A stretch of 11,112 nucleotides of DNA from Chitinispirillaceae bacterium. GTDB lineage: Bacteria > Fibrobacterota > Chitinivibrionia > Chitinivibrionales > Chitinispirillaceae. Made by a program: the position numbers and the translations under genes. The notes beneath the pieces are model-generated. The model was not told the DNA's origin. It saw only the letters and a program-made list of their open reading frames with translations, and ran no database searches. Below are positions 5,895-11,112 of this stretch, piece after piece; positions within the stretch are counted from its first letter, which is position 1; each line of letters starts with the position of its first letter. The stretch lies in contig JAFGOU010000211.1 of assembly GCA_016926315.1 (NCBI GenBank), forward strand, positions 1 to 11,112, in the 5' to 3' direction.

Positions 5895-6548
5895 GTGATA
5901 ACAAAGAAAAATTATATCATCCGTTTATCCCGTTATAAAAGCGCGCTTTATCGGTTTGAACGGCTTGGTTTTGTTAAAATCTTCTCCGATTACCTTGCTG
6001 AAGCGGTCGGTGTCACCTCGGCTCAGGTACGCAAGGACTTCTCCATTTTCGGCATCTACGGCCATAAGCGCGGCGGCTACCAGATCTCCACGCTCATCGA
6101 AAAATTAAACGATATTCTCGGGAAAAACGAGGTCCAGCGGGTAATCCTCGTGGGCGCCGGAAGTCTCGGCTCGGCGCTTATGAAATACAAAAACTTCGAA
6201 AAGGAAGGCATCAAGATTGTGGCAGTGTTCGACATCGACCCGTCAAAACACAATGCCCGACTTCCCCTGCCCATATTACCCATCGAGGATATTGACCGCC
6301 TTGTCAAGGAGCAGCACATTAAAATCGGCATGCTCTGCGTCCCGGACATCGCGGCCCAGCAGATGCTCGACGTCATGACAGGGGCGGGTATCAAGGGGGT
6401 GCTGAACTTCGCCCCCATTCGGCTCAAAACCACCGAAGAGTGCGTGGTCAGCGACGTGAACCTCGAGGTGGAACTCGAAAACCTTATCTACTTTGTCAAT
6501 GCTTCGGAACGCCCCGCGCCCAGCAAACAGCCGTTGCCGGCGCAATGA
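5895..6548 (+). CDS. rex: Redox-sensing transcriptional repressor Rex
   Basis: 217 residues from GTG 5895, in the usual 200-220 range of Rex, a dimeric repressor that leaves DNA when NADH rises and so controls fermentative and respiratory NADH-consuming genes. The N-terminal winged helix (about 1-75) contains the diagnostic TSAQVRKDFSIFG (41-53) with the wing KRGGYQ. The Rossmann domain has VGAGSLGSAL (86-95, the GxGxxG dinucleotide loop), FDIDPSK (112-118, with the acid for the adenine ribose) and NFAPIRL (171-177). The C-terminal helix VELENLIYFV (192-201) is the domain-swap dimer helix; a proline-rich tail follows. The longer frame from ATG 5787 is rejected because a promoter and a candidate Rex operator lie within it. 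The gene is probably monocistronic: the next gene converges on it 7 bases downstream. Recognition is certain; autoregulation is inferred. Confidence 0.95.
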   Translation: MITKKNYIIRLSRYKSALYRFERLGFVKIFSDYLAEAVGVTSAQVRKDFSIFGIYGHKRGGYQISTLIEKLNDILGKNEVQRVILVGAGSLGSALMKYKNFEKEGIKIVAVFDIDPSKHNARLPLPILPIEDIDRLVKEQHIKIGMLCVPDIAAQQMLDVMTGAGIKGVLNFAPIRLKTTEECVVSDVNLEVELENLIYFVNASERPAPSKQPLPAQ

Positions 6549-6555
6549 ACGGCCT

Positions 6556-8037
6556 CTATCTGATCTCCTTTTCAAAACCCAGGGCGTCGCGGATATGCCA
6601 TAAAAAAAAGGTTTTTCTGCCAAGCGGCATGTCAGGAGACAATTCAAGAGACCGCGAAGCCTTGATGCCGAGAATCCTGATATACCGCATACGTCGCAGG
6701 CCGTCATTCCTGCTCGCCAGGTTTTCCCGCTCAAAAAGCAGCTTTTCCCGAACCGCCTGTAAAAAGACGGGATAATAGGAAAATCCTCTCAGATTATACG
6801 AGGTGTCAGGGGATATTTTATATGGTGGAGAATGGTCCATCAGCCGATACTGCCACTTCACCAAGTTAGCATATCGGCGGGTGGAATAATTGGTTGTTTT
6901 AAACCGGGCGATCTGCTGTCTCACCCTCGACTTCAAATAATCATTGACCAGCATTCCGGGATTAAAACAGATATCCTCCTCAAGTTCCATAAAAACATAA
7001 TAGGGGTTGCTCGAATAAACGTTCTGCATCGCTTGAAAAATCTTCCGTTTCTCCCCCGCTTCATGGCCTAGGTAGGGAGAAAGAAACTGGGCCAGGTATA
7101 GCCGGGCGATATCCTTTGTATAGCAACCGTTGTACGCGCTCCGGCGAAGATAATCGAGGCCCCGCGCAAGCGATACGTCCCTGCCGATCAGGGTGAGCGC
7201 GCCCTGGATGATAAGAGGCGCCTTTGCAAGTATGCAATTGAACAGGCCTATACCGAGATACGCATCGTTTAACGATGAATCAAGCGCCAGTGCCTCGGCG
7301 AGAAATTTCTGTGCTGAAAACCCGGCAATCGCCGCATTCACGGGGTTTCTATCGATATCAAGCGTAGCCAGAAACCCCTTGAGTCCGCCGGTGATGAACG
7401 AACGGATTGCCCGGCATGAATCGGGAGCGCCATGTGGATCCGCGAGTTCAAGTCCTCGCGAGGAAAGCTTGGCGACATCCCGGAGAAGCTCTCGCGCGTC
7501 ACGGTCTTCTTCATACTCACTGTTTTGAATCCTTATGACGTGCATGCCGACCAACAGGAGATTCGAAAGCGGGGGAAGATGGTGTCTTTTCTCCAGCCGC
7601 TGCATTCTTTTGCCGGTTTTCTCAGCACCATTCCAGTCGAACGACAGAAAGGCTTTCATCAGCTGCCTTGCAAGGGTATCCTGTTCAAGCGTCAAACCCT
7701 GGTATAACCATGACGGACGGACCGGACCTGGTATCCGGTAATCAAGCGTAGCAACCCTGCCCGCGGAATCAGTCGATGAACGCAACAGCAGGGAATCCGC
7801 CGCTCTGGTCGCGCTGGCACTATCGCCGCTTTCACTCACGGGAAAATCAACACCTTTAATCTTTTCATCTGCCTTCGTGCCGATAAAAACGGAGTCCACC
7901 CTTTCCTGCGCCGGTGAAACGGACCCCTCCGCGGTGGTCCCGGTGTCAGAGGCGGTATCCCCCCTGCCACGACCCGCTTCGGCGGCTATGGCTGCATACG
8001 ACAGAAATAGTATACCAAGGAGAGTAAAAAGGCGCAT
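6556..8037 (-). CDS. Exported helical-repeat (TPR-like) protein of unknown function
   Basis: 493 residues. A signal peptide (about 1-19, MRLFTLLGILFLSYAAIAA) has an AxA-type cleavage site. A low-complexity Ser/Thr/Asp/Gly linker (about 20-95) follows, then an alpha-helical domain (about 110-490) that I recognise only as TPR-like. The clearest stretch is AQKFLAEALALDSSLNDAYLGIGLFN (242-267), a canonical TPR helix pair, followed by GRDVSLARGLDYLRRSAYNG (285-304) and DIARLYLAQFLSPYLG (309-324). Four Cys residues (208, 268, 305, 357) could form disulfides. There is no lipobox and no strong internal membrane helix, so it is probably periplasmic or bound to the outer membrane. The ribosome-binding site before ATG 8037 is weak (CAGG, 6 bases upstream). 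It converges on rex and diverges from the large TPR gene, with which it shares a control region. No enzyme motif is visible; a scaffold or adaptor role is a guess. Confidence 0.75.
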   Translation of the reverse strand: MRLFTLLGILFLSYAAIAAEAGRGRGDTASDTGTTAEGSVSPAQERVDSVFIGTKADEKIKGVDFPVSESGDSASATRAADSLLLRSSTDSAGRVATLDYRIPGPVRPSWLYQGLTLEQDTLARQLMKAFLSFDWNGAEKTGKRMQRLEKRHHLPPLSNLLLVGMHVIRIQNSEYEEDRDARELLRDVAKLSSRGLELADPHGAPDSCRAIRSFITGGLKGFLATLDIDRNPVNAAIAGFSAQKFLAEALALDSSLNDAYLGIGLFNCILAKAPLIIQGALTLIGRDVSLARGLDYLRRSAYNGCYTKDIARLYLAQFLSPYLGHEAGEKRKIFQAMQNVYSSNPYYVFMELEEDICFNPGMLVNDYLKSRVRQQIARFKTTNYSTRRYANLVKWQYRLMDHSPPYKISPDTSYNLRGFSYYPVFLQAVREKLLFERENLASRNDGLRRMRYIRILGIKASRSLELSPDMPLGRKTFFLWHIRDALGFEKEIR

Positions 8038-8110
8038 GCCATGCCTGTTTATATTGTTTTTTTGAGATTACCCATATCCGATCAGGATCGTCGATGTTTG
8101 ACGCGGTGCT

Positions 8111-8133
8111 TTTCCCGGGGTAACCCCGGGAAA
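8111..8133. repeat. Perfect palindrome, 11-base arms around one base
   Basis: TTTCCCGGGGT (8111-8121) and ACCCCGGGAAA (8123-8133) are exact reverse complements around A8122. GCGG (8103-8106) and CCGC can extend the stem across a small internal loop. It lies 73 bases upstream of the start of the minus-strand gene and about 10 downstream of its possible -10 box, so it may sit in that gene's 5' leader. No U-run follows on either strand, which argues against a standard terminator. It could be a dimeric-regulator operator or an RNA hairpin. Confidence 0.6.
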
Positions 8134-8326
8134 GCCGCAGGTAGTATAAAAATGACTTTTCCCTTTATATAATGCCTCATAATTTGTATATTTAACCACT
8201 GTTGTCATTGAAGGCGGATGGCAACGGACGGTAATCGGTAAAGATGCTACCGTGGAGGAGGGGAGCACATCACTCCAGAGAATCATTTTCGTTTCTGATA
8301 ATCACTATTATTTCGTCGCACCCTTT

Positions 8327-8332
8327 GGGAGG
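8327..8332 (+). promoter_or_regulatory. Ribosome-binding site of the large TPR gene
   Basis: GGGAGG lies 7 bases before ATG 8340, fixing this start over the in-frame ATG at 8373, which lacks a comparable site. Confidence 0.75.
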
Positions 8333-8339
8333 CTCTTTT

Positions 8340-11112
8340 ATGATTTTGCACGCTGTTACGTACGGGACAAGGATGGGATTGTTCGCTATCGGTATGCTTG
8401 CATTCGTTATTACCGCCGACGATACCTTCGACCGTCTCATTTCGTCGGGAAAGTATGCCGACGCCATCAAGCATGCCGAAGACAACATTCCCGTAGGCAG
8501 CCGCGATGCCTCGCTCTGGGCCCGTCTCGGTAGTGCCTACGAAAAGCAACAGTTCAAAGAAAAAGCGCTCGCTTGTTACATGGTTTCCCTTCGTTCCAAT
8601 AAAAACTATGAGGCGTATGTCGGCGCCGCACGCATCTACAACGAATTGAAACAGCCCGAGACCGCCATCGACATGGCAAAAAAAGCCACGGAAATAAAGG
8701 CGACCGGCGAGGCAAGCTGGGAATATGCTCGCGCCTGTATCGCGCTCGGCAAACCGGATGAAGCCAAGGCTGCGTTGGAAAAAGTGGTTGAATCCGACCC
8801 CTCGAACGTCATCGCCAACCGGGAACTGGGCCTGATCTATTACAAAGCAAAGGACTATCAGAAAGCCGTCGCGATGCTCAAGGTCGCCCAGAAAAGCAGC
8901 GGCAGCGGCGACATCGCCATCATGATCGCCAACGCCTACCGGGCGACCAACCAGTACGACAACGCAGTTGAATATCTGAAGATCGCCCAGCAGGATCCCA
9001 AGGTTTCAAAAAACACCACATCGCTTGAACTTGCCAAACTCCTGTTCCAGCAGGAAAAGTACGCTGACGCCGCGTCCAACTTTGAAAAGGCGGATAAAGC
9101 GGCCCTCACCGCCTCCGATCTTTTCCAGCAGGCGTTGAGCATGGAAAAATCCGGGGAAAGCGAAGACGCGTACATGAAGGTGTATAGCCAGGCGGCGGCC
9201 AAATTCGGCGGCGCGACCACCAACGAAGCGCTGCAGACCAGAGAAAAATACGCGCGCTGGTGCCTGAAAAAGAAAAATTTTTCCGAAGCCCTGTCAAACC
9301 TTCAGATTATTTACAAAAACGATCCGCAGGGAAGGACGGTCAAGGACATCGCTTTCCTGATGGCGGATGCGCTCATCGGTACCGGTGCCAAAACCCAGGC
9401 GGTCCCCTACCTTGAGGCGGTAATTGCGCGGGATCCTCAGAATGTTGAAGCACACGCACGACTGTCGGAACTGTACACCGCCCAGGGTCAGGCCGCCAAA
9501 GCGCGAGCCATCCAGGAAAAACTCGTCGGTCTGCAGCCGAACAATCCGAAAATCCAGCTCGCTCTCGGGCAGTACAATTTGAGGGCCGGGAAAAGCGCTG
9601 ATGCGCTCAAATATTTTCAAAAAAGTTTCATGCTCGAACCCACGGCCGAGGCAGCGGAAGGCATGACCCAGGCAGCCTGGGAGACGAAAAAGTTCGACCT
9701 CGCCAGGGACGCAGCCGAATCCGCGCTTCACTACGACTCCTCGCTTGCCGTGCCCCAGCAGATTCTCGCCCGCATTTATATGGTAGAAAAAAATTACCAG
9801 GGCGCACGGCTCATGCTCGAAAAAATCGTCAAGAAACAGCCGGGTGATAAAGCGCTCTGGCTCGATCTCGCCCTTTGTTATGAAAAACTGAACGATCAGC
9901 AGATGCTCGCCGAGGCCGACAAGACCATCATGTCCCTTGATAAAAAGGACCTGACCTCACGGATCCGGTACGCGAAACACGCCATGGCAACGAACAACCA
10001 GCGGGAGGCGCTCGCAACGTACAAGGAGCTCATGGTGCTCTCCCCCCGCGATCCGAGCGTGGTGAAAAACCTTGCCGACCTTTCAACAAAACTCGGCAAC
10101 ACCAATGACGCAATGATGTATCTGACCAAGTACCTCGAACTCGCGCCGGGAGATGCCGATGCGCAGAGGGACCTCGGTAACATGCTTTACGATAAAAAGG
10201 ATTTTTCCGGAGCGCTTAAAGCCTACCGGGCGGCCGCAAAAACCGCCCCATCGCTCAAAGGCCTGTATAAAAAATATGCCGAACTTGTGATCTCCCAGAA
10301 GGCCCCGCCCCAGGAGACTTTTTCAGTGCTTTCGGCGGCAGTCAAGGCGGGCGAGGCCGGCGAAACGGCCTACATGACTCTCGGCGACCTGTATCAAAAA
10401 CAGGGGGTGTTCAACCAGGCGATCGACATGTACCAGCAGGCCCTGCAGCAGAACCCGAAAAACGCCGAGGCGCTGGCATCGCTCGCCGCCTGTCAGGCGA
10501 AGGCAGGGCGTACCGCCGAAGCGATCCTCACCTACGAACAGGTCACGGCCATGCGTCCGGGAAATACAGAAGAATTGAAGGCGCTGGGTGACCTGTATAT
10601 CAAGGAGGGAAAAACCGGACAGGCGGTTTCAGTGTATAAACGGTACCTGGAAAAAAAACCGGGCGATTCCAAAACCGCGGTCCTGGTGGGCAATTACGAA
10701 TATGACCAGAAAAACTACAAGGAAGCAGTCAACTTTTTCGGGAAGGTGAGCGGGCCGGATGCCGCCGCGCCCTCGTTTCTTTACCGCCACGGTACCGCAG
10801 CCTATCAGCTGGGCGATCTTCGTAAGACCGAAGAGCTTTTCAAGAAACTCATCGTGGCCGATACCAAAAATGCGGAAGCATATAAAACCCTTTACGAAAT
10901 AGCGAACAAAAACAAGGAACTCACCCCTGCGGCGGAATACCTCAAACGGTACACCGCGCTCACGCCGTCCGACGACAAAATGCTTCTGGCGCTCGGCGAC
11001 CTGCTGTACAGCCTGAAAGACGAAACCGGAAGCCTTGCCGCCTATCGCAACACGCTCAAAGCAAACCCCAAGGCAAAGGGCTTTTATGAAAAATACGTAG
11101 CGCTCGTGAGCA
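8340..11112 (+). CDS. Large exported tetratricopeptide-repeat protein, C-terminus beyond window
   Basis: The frame is open from ATG 8340 to the last base, giving at least 924 residues. The first 26 (MILHAVTYGTRMGLFAIGMLAFVITA) form a signal peptide or anchor with likely cleavage before DDTFDRL. Everything after is a continuous superhelix of TPR units (roughly 34 residues each), for example ANRELGLIYYKAKDYQKAVA, AHARLSELYTAQGQAAKARA, AYMTLGDLYQKQGVFNQAID and ELKALGDLYIKEGKTGQAVS, often ending in P-x-(N/D) turns such as QNPKNAEA and LAPGDADA. No catalytic domain is visible. TPR arrays of this kind bind partner proteins, and an exported one would act as a periplasmic or outer-membrane scaffold; partner and pathway are unknown. 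It diverges from another exported TPR-like gene. The Lys/Ala/Gln-rich composition differs somewhat from the neighbours, but that is normal for TPR arrays. Confidence 0.85.
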   Translation, partial: MILHAVTYGTRMGLFAIGMLAFVITADDTFDRLISSGKYADAIKHAEDNIPVGSRDASLWARLGSAYEKQQFKEKALACYMVSLRSNKNYEAYVGAARIYNELKQPETAIDMAKKATEIKATGEASWEYARACIALGKPDEAKAALEKVVESDPSNVIANRELGLIYYKAKDYQKAVAMLKVAQKSSGSGDIAIMIANAYRATNQYDNAVEYLKIAQQDPKVSKNTTSLELAKLLFQQEKYADAASNFEKADKAALTASDLFQQALSMEKSGESEDAYMKVYSQAAAKFGGATTNEALQTREKYARWCLKKKNFSEALSNLQIIYKNDPQGRTVKDIAFLMADALIGTGAKTQAVPYLEAVIARDPQNVEAHARLSELYTAQGQAAKARAIQEKLVGLQPNNPKIQLALGQYNLRAGKSADALKYFQKSFMLEPTAEAAEGMTQAAWETKKFDLARDAAESALHYDSSLAVPQQILARIYMVEKNYQGARLMLEKIVKKQPGDKALWLDLALCYEKLNDQQMLAEADKTIMSLDKKDLTSRIRYAKHAMATNNQREALATYKELMVLSPRDPSVVKNLADLSTKLGNTNDAMMYLTKYLELAPGDADAQRDLGNMLYDKKDFSGALKAYRAAAKTAPSLKGLYKKYAELVISQKAPPQETFSVLSAAVKAGEAGETAYMTLGDLYQKQGVFNQAIDMYQQALQQNPKNAEALASLAACQAKAGRTAEAILTYEQVTAMRPGNTEELKALGDLYIKEGKTGQAVSVYKRYLEKKPGDSKTAVLVGNYEYDQKNYKEAVNFFGKVSGPDAAAPSFLYRHGTAAYQLGDLRKTEELFKKLIVADTKNAEAYKTLYEIANKNKELTPAAEYLKRYTALTPSDDKMLLALGDLLYSLKDETGSLAAYRNTLKANPKAKGFYEKYVALVS

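Larger units (their letters stand above)
8038..8339. promoter_or_regulatory. Divergent intergenic region between the two TPR-like genes
   Basis: 302 bases without a convincing gene. AT-rich promoter-like DNA lies at about 8140-8195: TATAAT (8168-8173) on the plus strand and TATACT (8142-8147) on the minus strand, neither with a good -35. Downstream, towards the plus-strand gene, are two inverted repeats. GTTGTCAT (8201-8208) pairs with ATGGCAAC (8218-8225), one G-U. ACGGTA (8228-8233) pairs with TACCGT (8248-8253), and CGGTA (8236-8240) competes for that same partner. They could fold in the leader of the large TPR mRNA. The pattern matches no riboswitch I know. Confidence 0.4.

Noticed and set aside
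6530..6541. GCCG-TTGC-CGGC hairpin at the end of rex as a terminator
   Set aside because: The stem is only four bases, it lies inside the coding region, and no U-run follows on either strand.
8068..8286. 72-codon minus-strand frame in the divergent TPR region
   Set aside because: It crosses the perfect palindrome and both AT-rich promoter-like segments, and has no ribosome site or recognisable sequence.
9294..9731. 145-codon minus-strand frame inside the large TPR gene
   Set aside because: It is antisense to an unbroken TPR array and has no ribosome site or domain of its own.

Overview
The window is ordinary chromosome from a Gram-negative, probably anaerobic bacterium. The best guess is the FCB group, perhaps Fibrobacterota or a Chitinispirillum/Chitinivibrio-like lineage. 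The reasons are a secreted beta-helix protein with a type IX-secretion-like C-terminal domain, several exported TPR proteins, a FecR-type membrane anti-sigma regulator, and a Rex redox repressor typical of organisms that balance NADH by fermentation. This assignment is inference; no rRNA or universal marker gene is present. Coding sequence looks GC-rich and the intergenic stretches are visibly AT-richer. There is no tRNA, rRNA, CRISPR array, insertion sequence or phage gene.

Layout. (1) 1-2811, minus strand: an ECF sigma factor gene (2811-2239) overlaps by one base (TGATG) a gene for a 618-residue FecR-PEGA-TPR membrane protein (2239-383). After a 90-base gap comes the start of a chagasin-like (I42) protease inhibitor that leaves the window at base 1. 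The three may form one envelope-signalling operon. (2) 2812-3142: a divergent promoter region. (3) 3143-5497, plus strand: a 784-residue secreted right-handed beta-helix protein of carbohydrate-active type. (4) 5498-5894: a long non-coding stretch with a weak terminator-like element, a composite inverted repeat of REP/MITE type, two candidate Rex operators and a good sigma-70-like promoter. (5) 5895-6548, plus strand: rex, whose start I place at GTG 5895. (6) 6556-8037, minus strand: an exported helical-repeat protein of unknown function, converging on rex with 7 bases between. (7) 8038-8339: a divergent regulatory region with a perfect 11-base-arm palindrome. (8) 8340 to the right edge, plus strand: an exported TPR protein of at least 924 residues that continues beyond the window.

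How they may work together. The sigma factor and FecR protein are a classic regulator pair (sigma factor plus membrane-anchored anti-sigma/sensor). The divergent beta-helix protein and the downstream inhibitor are plausible but unproven targets. Rex appears to be autoregulated through TGTG-N8-CACA-like sites. The two exported TPR-like proteins diverge from one control region and may belong to one envelope process.

Nothing here is clearly a new system. The most useful leads are the FecR-PEGA-TPR architecture, the corrected rex start with its operator pair, the composite palindromic repeat before rex, and the strong palindrome between the two TPR genes.
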